A DNA stretch of 64,000 bases, from positions 472,001 through 536,000 of the forward strand of contig JACCIC010000214.1 of assembly GCA_018907035.1 (NCBI GenBank), in the 5' to 3' direction. The number at the start of each line of letters is the position of its first letter. The stretch's first letter is position 1. Shown piece by piece: positions 1 through 10,652 of the stretch. The notes beneath the pieces are model-generated. The model had not been told where the DNA came from. It was given only the letters and a program-made list of their open reading frames with translations, and did not search any database. The stretch is from Sycobia sp. Sy_11. Lineage: Eukaryota; Arthropoda; Insecta; Hymenoptera; Epichrysomallidae. A program made the position numbers and the translations under genes.

Positions 1-66
1 GTCGTCAACCCCATGCATATAAATTCTGATTTCGGCCGCCCGCCATGGCAATATTACTCTGTTCGC

Positions 67-68
<2 letters not shown>

Positions 69-103
<35 letters not shown>
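69..103 (+). repeat. (GA)n microsatellite
   Basis: Uninterrupted GA dinucleotide run of about 35 bp, degrading into an A/G-rich edge. The open frame over it (RERERE) is repeat read-through, not a gene. Confidence 0.95.
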
Positions 104-105
<2 letters not shown>

Positions 106-439
106 GAGAAAGAGTTGGTTGGTTTTTATTTCGTTTATGTCGTGACAGAAGCAAAATTCTTTCATTATAATTTCTATTTCTTCTCTATATATATAATTCC
201 TTGCTTTGCGTTTCTCACGGCCAGCTGACCAAACCGTCCACTTGATACTCGATCATTTGAATTATCGTTCGATTTAGACGATCTTCGGAAGATTGTCGCA
301 TGCACGCATACACCTCGGATATGTTCATTAATTGCTGGGAATTTATTCCTCTCTTCTGTTTAATATACAAGTTTCGTGTCTACGCTGTTTTCTTCAAAAT
401 AGTCCACTGCATCTATCATGTGACAAGTAACAATCGTTA
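104..439. other. Unassigned mid/AT sequence
   Basis: Unique sequence between the first GA repeat and the GC-rich block. I see no open frame of interest, splice-framed exon or repeat here. Confidence 0.6.
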
Positions 440-965
440 GAATATTGAGAGGAAGAGCAAGCGGCGCGACCGAAAGCCTTCTCGAAATCACCGCCCGATC
501 TCGCACCCGAGTCGCCTGGGCGATTCGCAAAATCGTATCGCGCGACGCCGTTGGCCGTGCGGCGAGGCGGAAACGCACGGCGAAGCCGGCCGCGGCCGGT
601 GGGAAATCGAATCGGAGCCCCGGCTTCCAAAACGAGCGTTTTTCCCGCATTATAATTGGCCGCGATCGGTTTTTACAGTTACGCCGGCGCGTTTCCGTTA
701 ACCGGCTGCGAACGCGAACGAGCGCGCGAGCGCTCTTGAAACGGTCCGCGCGCCTCCGTCGTCCGCGCGAATTCCCCGTTTCGCCCGACAGCACTCCCGA
801 CCAAGGTCGTAATGCGCCTGGACGCGCGCAATTGTCGCGCGGCATTCGCCGACGTTGCGGAGATTCCAGAATTTTTTGGCCGTTTGCGAGGATAGTTGAC
901 ACTGATACGGTGGCCACGCCGTGGCAGTTTAGCGACGGTTTTGGAAATTCATTGGATCGCCTTAG
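440..965. other. CpG-dense GC-rich island
   Basis: About 500 bp very rich in CG dinucleotides, between AT-rich flanks. Both strands carry open frames of about 180 codons (445-993 plus, 360-917 minus), rich in Arg/Ala/Pro. Simultaneous openness on both strands is what high GC does by removing stop codons. No domain, signal peptide or splice framing makes either frame convincing. It could be an unmethylated regulatory island or a 5' exon/promoter region of a neighbouring gene. The coding alternative is weak. Confidence 0.5.
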
Positions 966-1517
966 GTCTGAATTTTTTTTTTATGACATGTAGGCAATAC
1001 GCGCGATAAGGGAGTTTTCCGGAAGGAAGTCGCGTCGACAAAAATATGCAAATTCAATTTGCCGAGTGATACGATTAATTATTGTGCGCTTTTTTTACAC
1101 AATTTCAAAATTGCCGAATGAACCTTCTTGGATCCTGGAATATTCGGACAATCTGTTTTCCGTTTAGTTTTTCGTTACTACGAACGATTGCCCTCGGCGA
1201 AGAAAAATACTGTCCCCGATATATATATATATACGTATTTCATTAATAATTACACGACGAACATAAATAATTCAATTCTCGACTTGGCGATTTTCTAACA
1301 GAACGGTCTACAGATGTTTGAACTCGGGAATTCGCTACCGCTTCGCCGAATATTGATTTTCTAATGTATTATTATTCGGCGCAACGAACGGGCCAGTAAA
1401 TGCAATGCAAGGACAAAATGGTACTCCGCGGCGTAGGAATATTTTTTTTTCTTCATCTCTTATCAAAAACGGTGAATTATTATGTTTACTCTGGGGCTCC
1501 GTCTGAAAGGCTGGGGT
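966..1517. other. Unassigned AT-leaning sequence
   Basis: Unique sequence with a short (TA)n patch near 1220-1232. No supported gene. Confidence 0.5.
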
Positions 1518-1668
1518 TAAAAAAGAAAAAAAAGAAGCAGAAAAAGAATGGAAGGACAGAGGGGGGAGAAGAAATATCGTCCTTGTTCAAGATAAGACGG
1601 AGCGAGAGTGGGGGCGGGGAGGGGATGATGGTCGGAGAAATAGCGAGTGCCGCGCCGAGGGGGAGGGG
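1518..1668 (+). repeat. Purine-rich tract
   Basis: Almost continuous A/G sequence, first A-rich with AAAAAG units, then G-rich with several GGGG runs. Homopurine composition of this kind can form triplex or quadruplex structures. No coding evidence. Confidence 0.6.
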
Positions 1669-1890
1669 TTGAGAGGACGTATGAGCGAGTTAATTGAAGC
1701 TTTCCGTCAACAGTGCGCGCGCTCTCCCTCTCGCGCTGCCGTACAACCTTGTATTGGATTTTACCTAGAATCCATGATATTACCGTTTATGAGTGCTCGC
1801 CCACGCGGTCGCAACGCAACATTGGCCTACGTCCGTCGCACACCGATCCAGATGGACTGCTTGCCAACTATTGTTGTTTCTCTTCGCTCG

Positions 1891-1913
1891 CTCTCTCTCT
1901 CTCTCTCTCTCTC
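1891..1913 (+). repeat. (CT)n microsatellite
   Basis: Perfect CT run of about 23 bp inside a pyrimidine-rich stretch (1861-2100). Confidence 0.9.
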
Positions 1914-2100
1914 CTCTGTTTTAGCTCTTTCTCCCTTTTTCCACTTCCATCCTAATTCGTTGGCTATTTTTCCAAGTTTAACCTTTTGCTTTGTTTGCCT
2001 TGGCCACCGGATTGATTACTTTTCTTTCTTTTCTAAATGAATTCCCTCTCCGTTTTCTTTTTCTTTTACCTCTTCCCCTTCCGACCCCATGTCCTCTCTA

Positions 2101-2102
<2 letters not shown>

Positions 2103-2140
<38 letters not shown>
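2103..2140 (+). repeat. (CT)n microsatellite
   Basis: Perfect CT run of 38 bp, ending the pyrimidine-rich block that begins near 1861. Confidence 0.95.
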
Positions 2141-2142
<2 letters not shown>

Positions 2143-2481
2143 CGTTCAGCCGATCTTACACGTTCGGACAATAATCCGAAGTAACCTTGTCGTGCTTCAA
2201 TTTAACAATTCTATTTTTCGTTCCGATTCTAAGAAAAGCGTAAATACGATATTGTTTTTTTTCGCAAGGACGTTGGCCCGCGGGCTCATGATTTATTTAC
2301 GCAAAATCAAATCTCAAGACTTATTATCGTCGGAGTGGAATTGATTTTGTGTCGATTCTCCGGCGGGGTCGATTGCTTTTCTAGTAAGTGGATTTTGGTC
2401 AGGATGCATTCCGATTTCAATTGTAGCAGCCGCCGTTAAATAATGGAATCAAAGTAACTTTAATTCTATACTTTGTTTTCA

Positions 2482-2485
<4 letters not shown>

Positions 2486-2534
<49 letters not shown>

Positions 2535-2545
2535 CGTGCGTGTGT
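2486..2545 (+). repeat. Compound (TG)n(CG)n(TG)n microsatellite
   Basis: A 41-bp TG run passes into alternating CG and back to TG. The whole 60 bp is alternating purine-pyrimidine and so a potential Z-DNA former. Confidence 0.9.
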
Positions 2546-4002
2546 TCACACATTATAAGACGGTTATAATTCAGGATATGTAGGTAAAACGAAGTAAATT
2601 TCAGCAGTGTATTAAGCAAAATATTATTTAAATAATTATGTAAGAGCTAAGTAAGCTCGTTAAAAATAAATGAGTCAAATTTTCGGATTTACAGTGAATA
2701 TTTCATTGACGATCAGTGATTGTAAGATTTTTATCTTAAATCAGCGAACTTTCGCACGTGCCCTATTCGCAACATTATAGAGATATACATCAGGACGTTG
2801 CCTGCAGCGCACTCCAACGAGATACAATCGAATGAATCATGCAGAATTAATTGCTGGTATACGTTATAAAACTATTCATAAATACATAAATATCTATTTT
2901 TAAATTTCTGAAGTTTTAATTGAGATATTAATTATTATTATTACGTTATTAAGTTATTATAATAAATCTATTGTTGTTTATAAAAATTTTTAATACATAA
3001 GTTATATGGTACATTTGTGATAAGATTATAAAGATTAAAAGTTTACGTATTTATTAAACTAATTTTCAGATTGATAATGATTAGTGCGTGAAATTTTTTT
3101 TTCACATTGATCAGATCGATTGCATTCTATTTCGATATAATTTTTTTGACATCAAGAAAAAGTTTCTGTGCGTTAAAAAAAAAAAATATAAGATTTAAAA
3201 AACTTTCATAAGAGCTGCCACAGCAATGGTATTTTTCAACTTCTAGTAAGAAATATTTACTTAATGTGGATGAATTAGATGAGAAATTATATAAACTTTT
3301 TAAATACTTTAAGTTTAAGACTATAGTTTATTCTATATTACAGATATCTTGGATGAAATCGAATACAATAGACTATTTCGCATTAATCTATGCAATAGAA
3401 AATTAGAATAAAAATAAAACCGTTAAAAATAGATATTTGTATTTGAATAACTTACTGAAACACATAATTAAAATTTGAACTGATATGACAGTGAAACGTT
3501 CTAATTTGATTTATAAAATTTAATATACGCAAGCGACGATATTGACTAAGGAAACAGTGGGAAACAGTTGATTTACGGTTTATAGTATACTGTAGAGCCA
3601 CTGAAAATACACTGCTTGAATCGATGGATATTCACTAGCGAAGCGGCAGACCAATGGCTAATAAGCAATGCTTTGTTTTGAGAGAGAAAGAGAGGGTAGG
3701 TCAATGTTGAAAACGCTAAAAGTTTAACAATTATACGATTGTGCAAGATGCGAAAATGAAAATATAGTTTCGATCGTTGCTGGATGAGACGCGTATCCAA
3801 ACACATACAGAAATACATTATTCAACCAACGATCATCAATAATTCTTTTTAAAAAATTATCTCCCGACGTTTTACTAGTATCGTCAGCTCATATCTAAAT
3901 ATACACTACGAACTTGCACAAGTGTTCACATACCTGTCCGGTATAAGCGCATATAAATTACGAACTCGCTACCCGAGCCCCGAATAAATTTCCCAGAAGT
4001 CG

Positions 4003-4004
<2 letters not shown>
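2546..4004. other. AT-rich gene-free stretch
   Basis: Low-complexity AT-rich unique sequence with many short A and T runs. A slightly GC-richer patch at 2740-2870 has one 39-codon open frame but no splice framing. Nothing else is supported. Confidence 0.6.

Positions 4005-4056
<52 letters not shown>
4005..4056 (+). repeat. (TA)n microsatellite
   Basis: Perfect TA run of 52 bp, self-complementary and able to extrude a cruciform. Confidence 0.95.
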
Positions 4057-4057
<1 letters not shown>

Positions 4058-4071
4058 GGCCGCGAACCGAT

Positions 4072-4159
4072 ATGTATCGAATTATTAAATCGACGTCGAA
4101 CGAGTCTGCGTTCATCGCCAAAGACGCGCCAGAAAAAGAGGAAGAAAAAGAAGAGGCGG
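4072..4159 (+). CDS. Candidate first coding exon (unidentified)
   Basis: An ATG at 4072 opens a frame beginning MYRIIKSTSNESAF and running into a Glu/Lys-rich segment (EKEEEKEEA). It meets a donor-like G|GTGAGT at 4159/4160. After 29 codons the exon would end in phase 1. What is seen is an open frame plus a good donor. The start context is weak and the exon lies just after a (TA)n repeat and before a G-run and a (CT)n repeat, so a chance match is quite possible. The phase-1 end fits the phase-1 starts of candidates at 24185 and 25820. The product is not recognised. Confidence 0.2.
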
Positions 4160-4167
4160 GTGAGTGG

Positions 4168-4178
4168 GGGGGGGGGGG
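4168..4178 (+). repeat. G homopolymer run
   Basis: Run of about ten G residues just downstream of the donor-like site at 4160. It is a likely slippage site. Confidence 0.8.
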
Positions 4179-4251
4179 ATCGAGTCCGCGTCGACGAACA
4201 TTAATCTTTTCCCTAATATACCGGCGACGAAAACTGTATCGCGAGCGCGCA

Positions 4252-4253
<2 letters not shown>

Positions 4254-4285
<32 letters not shown>

Positions 4286-4290
4286 CTCTC
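4254..4290 (+). repeat. (CT)n microsatellite
   Basis: CT run with a single G interruption near 4283. Confidence 0.95.
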
Positions 4291-4404
4291 ATCTCCGCGA
4301 TCCGAGATACGTACGAGTCCCGGTGACTTTTGCATCTGCGCATAGCGGATCGCACGCTCGTGTTATGACTATATGCGATGCCATGAGAAAAAATGAAATA
4401 AAGT

Positions 4405-4427
4405 AAAAAAAAAAAAAAAAAAAAAAA
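4405..4427 (+). repeat. Poly(A) run
   Basis: 23 consecutive A residues. No element is recognisable upstream that would make this a retroposon tail. Confidence 0.9.
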
Positions 4428-4523
4428 TTATCTCTCCTCTATACACTGAATTTACATAGCCTATTATAAACGGTATATTTATGTAAATTACGAATACATA
4501 CGTAATAATGATAAAATGTTTGA

Positions 4524-4526
<3 letters not shown>

Positions 4527-4583
<57 letters not shown>
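4527..4583 (+). repeat. (TA)n microsatellite
   Basis: Perfect TA run of about 57 bp. Confidence 0.95.
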
Positions 4584-4585
<2 letters not shown>

Positions 4586-4829
4586 CACGTGCATATGGTA
4601 TTTTTAGTTACAGCCGTAGGCATGTACTGTCGAATAGCTGTAATCGCATAAACTATTTTTGAACTACAATGAAATTCAAATTCGTCGCGCGATCGAGTCC
4701 TGCGCGCGCGCGCGGCATCTTATGGGAACCGATCGATAATAAATATTTATAATGACGATAAAAAATACCGCGCGTCTTTTGTAAGAATATTTCTCTCTTC
4801 CCCGGTACAGCGCCCGTAAAACACTTCTT

Positions 4830-4853
4830 CCTCTCTCTCTCTCTCTCTCTCTT
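4830..4853 (+). repeat. (CT)n microsatellite
   Basis: CT run of about 24 bp. Confidence 0.9.
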
Positions 4854-5281
4854 TCGCGCTCGTCTCGACCGATCGCGGGCAATGGAATGCCTATATACGC
4901 GTACAGTGGGACTGCATCGCCTGTCCGCGAACCGACGAGGTACGATGCATTATGGGAGGGGAAAAAAGAAGCTTAGAAGATAAGCGACTCAGTCTGAAAG
5001 CAAAAAATTCACCGACAAGATGCATCAGCAGTGTATATATATATATGAGAATCCCTACCCTATAAGGGCGCCCTCTACTACATTGAGCCAGAGCGGATTA
5101 TTTCCGTACTCGGAAACGCGATCCCGTTTATTTATGCCAAAAATATAACGATTTCCCTCACTTCATTAGCAATCCCTCGAGTTTGATAATGATAGTGCGT
5201 GCGTGACAGACAGAGAGAGAGAGGGAGATTGATTGATTGATAACATATTTATTTATGCCAATGTCATATTGAAACGAATGG

Positions 5282-5284
<3 letters not shown>
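4854..5284. other. Unassigned mid-GC sequence
   Basis: Unique sequence with a short (TA)n at 5034-5046 and short GA and GATT repeats near 5210-5240. No gene is supported. Confidence 0.5.

Positions 5285-5319
<35 letters not shown>
5285..5319 (+). repeat. (GA)n microsatellite
   Basis: Perfect GA run of about 35 bp. Confidence 0.95.
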
Positions 5320-5322
<3 letters not shown>

Positions 5323-6695
5323 TAATTAGCGCTATTCAAAGCACGACTCGTTTCTCTTTACGATTTCCAGCCGATGATTTTGCAAAGCCTATAATAGGCC
5401 CTCGGACTGACAGGAAATATTTTGTTATATGCGCAGAATTTAAATTGCAATGATAACGTGTCATAGGAAAATAATTTGCTTCTTCGTGCGTATGCGCATA
5501 TTTTTGCAGGTAGCTCCACCGTGTGTGCGTGCGCGTGCGCGCGTGCGAATCCATGGTCTAACGGTATTTTTGGGTTAGAAACGACCTGCGAACGTACGCC
5601 TCCGTGCCCGTGTTCGTGTCAAGGATATGCGTTTGCAGGTTGATTACAGTATTTTAGCGCGCACAAAACACGCTATAAATAGAACGGGAGGAATTTCAAT
5701 TCACCTGTGGTCTCCCACTGTCTGTCCACCCCCCCCCCCCATTCCACTGAGACGAAACTATCGCGCGAAGGCTTACATTTCAATTTCTTCATACATACGC
5801 CGGGCATAGTTTATATTTCAAAACTCTTAAGTAAATAGCGCAAATTCGATACCTGCACGGCACCCCGTAATATCGCAATCGCGACGCCCGTGTCGCTTAA
5901 CGAAAACGCTCGCCGAGCCGCGTCGCGCGCGCCTATCCGCAATACGTAATCAAATAACGTAACGCAATAATAACCAGCGTCGACAGACCGAAAGAGAGAT
6001 GCCGTTAGAGCGACCGAATTTATTTACCTTTTTTCTCGTCCCCCCCCCCCTTTTCGAGACAATCACAGCAGACGCTCTCGATTGCCAAGGGGGCGTAACG
6101 CAGCTCGCATCGGCGTCCGTGTAGGCGCGCGAGTCCTTCGTATACATTTTGTATTTGTATATTTGTATACACGCGTGTACATTTTGTCCGTCGTCCCCGT
6201 AAAATTACTCGCTGATTTACTCGGACGAACCGAGACGTTTTCGAGCGGCAATACTGTATTTCGTCGATAGATTGAAAAATCTGTGCGGGAATTTCAGATG
6301 GAAGGGCGTGCTTGTATTAGTATTGAGTAACGAGGACCGCACAATGCACGGAAATTTATTTTTGCAAATAGTGACAAAGTATCATTCGAAATTGCGAGTT
6401 AAGTCGAATGGAAAAGACTAAATTTGCTGAAACGTCGTGTATTTCGTATTCGGCGTGTTAAAAAAAATTTTTTACACCAGATAATTCAATTATTACAATT
6501 TCCATTCGTGGCGGAGGATACTATACGCTCACGCAATGCCACAGCGAACGTAACAAGTATTATCGTTGGAAAGACATTATTATAGATTTTTCGGATGCGC
6601 GATCGAACGAACGCAATTGCCAGGCTTATACGAAACGCGGATACATTACGTGCATTACTGTTTGCAAACACCGTCGCAGACCGATATTCGTCGGA
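5320..6695. other. Unassigned mid-GC sequence
   Basis: Unique sequence with C runs near 5731-5740 and 6041-6050 and CpG-rich patches around 5880-5940. Short open frames on both strands have no splice framing or recognisable motif. The TATA-like sites at 5674 and 6697 are noted separately. Confidence 0.5.
5674..5681 (+). promoter_or_regulatory. TATA-box-like octamer
   Basis: TATAAATA in a CTATAAATAG context, the classical metazoan TATA box. No strong initiator or downstream open frame follows, so this is only a sequence match. Confidence 0.2.
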
Positions 6696-6696
6696 G

Positions 6697-6704
6697 TATA
6701 AATA
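6697..6704 (+). promoter_or_regulatory. TATA-box-like octamer
   Basis: TATAAATA followed by GAG, a canonical TATA form. About 40 bp downstream an ATG opens a 91-codon frame (6741-7016) that shows no domain. A promoter is possible but unproven. Confidence 0.2.
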
Positions 6705-6739
6705 GAGACGTGTTAAATAACCCGAAAGTATAACAAAAG

Positions 6740-7688
6740 CATGAAGGAGTGCTTGAGAATTAGAGCGAGATCATTGGCAATCCGCGTGAGCCTGCGAATA
6801 ATCCTATGCGCAGTGCATTCCTCGAAAATTAGGTCCCGTATACATGCTCATCTCGATGCCGAGTTTCTACTCACCCCCCTCCCCCCCCTCACTGTCACTT
6901 TCTGCACTTCCATCTATTTATACAGAACTAAGCGCGTTTTTGCAATCGACTTTTTCCGAACAGCCGTCCGCAATTCGAGGGGTCGGGAAGCCATCCGCGT
7001 AAGTGTGGCTGGGTGAGGGGAGGGTCCACGAACACCGCGCATCGGCAAGAGCTTCGTCTGAAAATTCCAGAGTGGGCCACGGGAGTGGAGGAAGGAAGAG
7101 AGAATATCCCGTCTCGATCCGAGCGCGAAGAACGTCGACGATCAGGAACGTCCTTCTACCCTTAACCACCCCACCCCCCGACCACCCAACCGCCCAACAC
7201 CGAGGCGGCGGTCGGCGATGCTCGCGGCGCGGCGAATGATCGAAAATCGGAGGGCGCCCAGCCGTCCGAGGGACGGGTGCACGTGGGAGCGCGTCGAGGG
7301 ACGAGCGGTTACGACGAGGTTGCGAGAGCGCTTCGCTCGTATAACATTACGACGAGCGAGTACAATGGGGGGGGGGGGTGGCTCGAGCCACTGGGTTTCA
7401 CGTCACGTGTGATTATTGTCCATGCAATTGTGCGACGATCTCCTCTCGCCCCATCGACTGGGATTGGCAGAAATTCGTATACAGTGTTGAGAATTTCCAT
7501 GGTGCGTCAATATACATTATATACATGTATGGATCGAACGAGGACGATGTATCTTAATAAACTGCTCTTATAAGAAATTTGTGTAATCATCTCATTTGAA
7601 CTTCTTATATCGAAAGCGTGTAACTCTATTAATTTATTTATTTATTCATTCGATTATTTATGCACTGTCCCTTCCTTCTTTCCTCGTG
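6740..7688. other. GC-rich block without a supported gene
   Basis: GC-rich sequence with C runs (6870-6890), G runs (7366-7377) and overlapping open frames on both strands, including 6741-7016 plus and 6918-7169 minus. Their composition (Arg/Ser/Pro) follows base composition. No frame is preferred. Confidence 0.5.
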
Positions 7689-7706
7689 TTTTTTTTTTTT
7701 TTTTTT
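7689..7706 (+). repeat. Poly(T) run
   Basis: 18 consecutive T residues. Confidence 0.9.
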
Positions 7707-7796
7707 CCAAAGAAATGATTGACAAATTCAATTAACGGACCCTCCCTCGCTTACTGGCGGTCTGAAAGGAGAGTCTTGAGAAGAGCCCGTCGGAGG

Positions 7797-7826
7797 GATG
7801 GGGGGTGGGGCGGAGGGGGGGGGGCA
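7797..7826 (+). repeat. G-rich tract, potential G-quadruplex
   Basis: Three G blocks of four or more (about 6, 4 and 10 G) separated by T and CGGA. The 10-G run can supply two tetrad strands, so the plus strand fits the intramolecular quadruplex pattern. A second G-rich patch follows at about 7960-7978. Confidence 0.6.
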
Positions 7827-8347
7827 GGCACATCGTCGACCGCAATCGGGCAGCTTTCAGCGCGGGCGAATGACAAATTCATTGAAAAGTCAAGACCAAA
7901 CAAGATGGGACGAGCTTACAAAGAATCGAGAGAAAGAGCGACGCGGGGCGACGAGACGGGGGGGGAGGGGAGGATGGCGAAGGGAGCCGACGACTTTTCA
8001 ATTCTCTTTCGTCCTCCTGATGCGCGAGCGCGCGCACGCGCATCCGTCGGCGGGAGAGGAGCGCCGGTCGAGAGCGCGCGTCAATTACACGAGCAAATAT
8101 TTGATAAATTCCGAGGGCGCGCGCGGACACGATCAAACCAAGAGCCCGAGCCCACGGGTTAATAAAGCTCTCCTCGGTGCACTCCCCCCCACCCCCCCAC
8201 ACACACATTCGCTGGCTAAACTTTATGTCTTTTTGATTTTCTTCAATTCTCTTTACTGTATTTCACATTGACTGCCATAATGACAATTACTGCTGGTTTA
8301 TCTTTTTTCTTTTATTATGTAAGATCTCCCCCTTCTATCTATTTATC

Positions 8348-8349
<2 letters not shown>
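7827..8349. other. GC-rich block without a supported gene
   Basis: Open frames on plus (7719-8162, 7798-8271) and minus (7879-8208) overlap completely. None has splice framing or family motifs. A C-run/CA patch lies at about 8183-8208. Confidence 0.5.

Positions 8350-8394
<45 letters not shown>
8350..8394 (+). repeat. (CT)n microsatellite
   Basis: Perfect CT run of 45 bp, 62 bp upstream of a (TA)n run. Confidence 0.95.
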
Positions 8395-8397
<3 letters not shown>

Positions 8398-8451
8398 CCT
8401 CTCTTCCCTCTCCCGCATCAGCGAGTACCGCAGTCGCACTGGAATAACTTT

Positions 8452-8455
<4 letters not shown>

Positions 8456-8514
<59 letters not shown>
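8456..8514 (+). repeat. (TA)n microsatellite
   Basis: TA run of about 59 bp with one G substitution near 8502. Confidence 0.95.
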
Positions 8515-8832
8515 CTTCATCAAACCCAATGGATCGTATTCGAGATGATATTAATACAAGAAATATCAAGGCCTTTCTTTGAGAATACCATATTAAGAAG
8601 GTTAAAAATCAATGGATAATAACAAATAAATATGATAAATATCTACCGCCGACTCGATATTCTATTCCTAATTAAAATTAATAAAATTTATCGAAAAATT
8701 CGTGCGAGAAAGCGAGAGAATGAGAGGAGGTAGAGATAAAAAAAAAGGCAGAAAAAAAAATTGGACAATCGAGAAGAAAAGAAAAGCGAAGGAAGCGGGC
8801 CAGGGTTGATAGAAGAATAAAAGTGCACGACG
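8515..8832. other. Unassigned AT-leaning sequence
   Basis: Unique, purine-rich towards 8700-8800. It would be the 5' UTR/promoter side of the candidate exon at 8833 if that exon is real. Confidence 0.4.
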
Positions 8833-8874
8833 ATGGAAGAGATAACACGGCCGAAAGTGATCGCGCGCGTTAAG
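8833..8874 (+). CDS. Candidate first coding exon (unidentified)
   Basis: The ATG at 8833 has a strong animal start context (A at -3, G at +4). Fourteen codons, MEEITRPKVIARVK, run exactly to a consensus donor AAG|GTGAGC, ending in phase 0. The start context and the donor are both good and the frame between them is open. No protein family is recognised and 14 residues are too few to identify one. Phase-0 partners in the window would be the 51-nt candidate exon at 55245 or the short frame after the acceptor at 19264. This is inference; chance cannot be excluded. Confidence 0.28.
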
Positions 8875-8902
8875 GTGAGCACGAGCGAAAATAAGAGACT
8901 AC

Positions 8903-8907
<5 letters not shown>

Positions 8908-8962
<55 letters not shown>
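8908..8962 (+). repeat. (TA)n microsatellite
   Basis: Perfect TA run of 55 bp, starting 34 bp after the donor-like site of the candidate exon at 8833. Confidence 0.95.
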
Positions 8963-8965
<3 letters not shown>

Positions 8966-9188
8966 GGCATAAGAAAAGAATAAGGAGAAAGCATATTTGA
9001 AGATGTAGCGTGTGAATCGCAATGCGGAATGCGAACGTGATAATATATATCGTCTAATATAACGTGATGAAAGACACGTGTTCTTGTTCCTATATTTTGG
9101 TTTTTGATACATTCCATTCTCTCTGTCCTCACACCCCCTCACGTTTTTCTTTCGTCTTTCTCTAAAATTTTTGCTCGTTCTCCAACCA

Positions 9189-9215
<27 letters not shown>
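9189..9215 (+). repeat. (CT)n microsatellite
   Basis: CT run of about 26 bp in a pyrimidine-rich strip from 9100 to 9280. Confidence 0.9.
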
Positions 9216-9219
<4 letters not shown>

Positions 9220-9339
9220 ACTTTCTTTTTATCGCTCTTACATATCTTTTGCCTTTTCGACAATTTCTGTATTTTCTCCTAAGGTTATTGAAAGCAAACA
9301 ACGACATATAAGAGGCACTCAAAGCTTACTTTTATTCCA

Positions 9340-9366
9340 AAAAAAAAAAACAAAAAAAAACAAAAA
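9340..9366 (+). repeat. A-rich run with single C interruptions
   Basis: A-run of the form A11-C-A9-C-A6. No retroposon body is seen upstream. Confidence 0.7.
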
Positions 9367-10140
9367 ATATTTGTAGACTTTCAGACCTGCTTCGTAGTAC
9401 GAGCAATCCGATTAGTTTTTCACGAACGCCGACGGAATTTATTTTCGATACATTTCGACGAATTATTATATTAATGTCACGGAATATTACTGTTATTGTA
9501 CGAGCTACTGTGGGAGGAACGTGCAAAGAACATCTTGCATTGAAGGAAAAAGCATGATCTGAAAATAAAAAAAATAACGAACGGATACTTCTAACTTTAT
9601 GTAAGTAAAATCCGTGCAAAGATCAAAAAATATATTAATTCCGTTGAGCAGTTCCACATAATGCATAATCTGTAAATATAACGAAGCTAATTATGAGCTT
9701 TGGGATTATGTAATCGAGGAATTAAATATTTATTTAATATCAGTCGACAAGTCGAATAGATTCCATTGAAGCGTTCGAGCCGAAGTTCGGGGATGCTCTT
9801 CTTGTTAATATTAAACACGTGCCACGAAATTTATCCGAACGTAAACAGTACGAGACGTTATTTTACACGCTATCGAACGCATGTCAGCGAACTGAGAACG
9901 TGAAATAATTTTTCTTTTTATTTATAAGTAAAAATTTCGTTCAAAAAGTCCAGCTTAACCTCAAACGAATTATTATAATGTCTTTGTAGCATTTTAAAAA
10001 TGTTAGGACGAAAATCAAATTATTCTTTATGTACAGGTGGTCCAATTTTAATTCGCGCGCGTCGCTCTAAAGAACTCCTCGAAAACTCAGCGATCAACGA
10101 AACAATGTCGAGTTCTCCCGCTCGTTCGTAAAATCCCAAG
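9367..10140. other. Unassigned AT-leaning sequence
   Basis: Unique sequence. A 95-codon minus open frame (9332-9619) ends in repeat-encoded Phe/Leu and shows no motif. Nothing supported. Confidence 0.5.

Positions 10141-10170
<30 letters not shown>
10141..10170 (+). repeat. (GA)n microsatellite
   Basis: GA run of about 30 bp with one A insertion at its start. Confidence 0.9.
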
Positions 10171-10171
<1 letters not shown>

Positions 10172-10355
10172 TCCGAGCGACCGGCCCAGTTTCGAGCCGT
10201 TCGAGAGATTTTGAGCAAGCCCTCTCCCTGGAAGCCGCAACGTCCGCTGCTTAAAACTGTACGCAAATGCGTACGTTTGGAAAACGCGACCGGCTGTATT
10301 ATTGATTTTTTTTTTTCGTCGCCCGTCAACGCGGGCTAGCGGGCTATCGGATAAT

Positions 10356-10372
10356 GCGCGCGCGCGCGCGCG
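10356..10372 (+). repeat. (GC)n run
   Basis: 17 bp of alternating GC, a strong Z-DNA-type sequence. Confidence 0.85.
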
Positions 10373-10454
10373 GGCCACATAATCGTGGTCTCGTAAATGT
10401 GACGGATGCGCGGTTGGCTAAATCGTCGAGGGAACGAGAGGGAGAGATGAAGAG

Positions 10455-10456
<2 letters not shown>

Positions 10457-10508
<52 letters not shown>
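10457..10508 (+). repeat. (GA)n microsatellite
   Basis: GA run of about 52 bp with one C interruption near 10499. Confidence 0.95.
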
Positions 10509-10652
10509 GAGAGGAGATCGCGCTAGGAGTTTGCCAGGGAGCAGAGTGAGGCGGAAGTGCTCGGCGACGAGAATTTCTTCTTAAATCGCCAATTTTCCGG
10601 TCGAACGTCGGTGAACGCGGCGGGCAAATGCGCAAAAGAGAGAGGGAGAGAA

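Noticed and set aside
445..993. 182-codon plus frame and the matching 185-codon minus frame
   Set aside because: Both strands are open because the block is GC-rich. Sequences are Arg/Ala-rich with no domain, and neither strand is preferred.
9340..9366. A-rich run as a retroposon tail
   Set aside because: No target-site duplication or element body could be seen next to it. The same holds for the A runs at 4405, 30948 and 31319.
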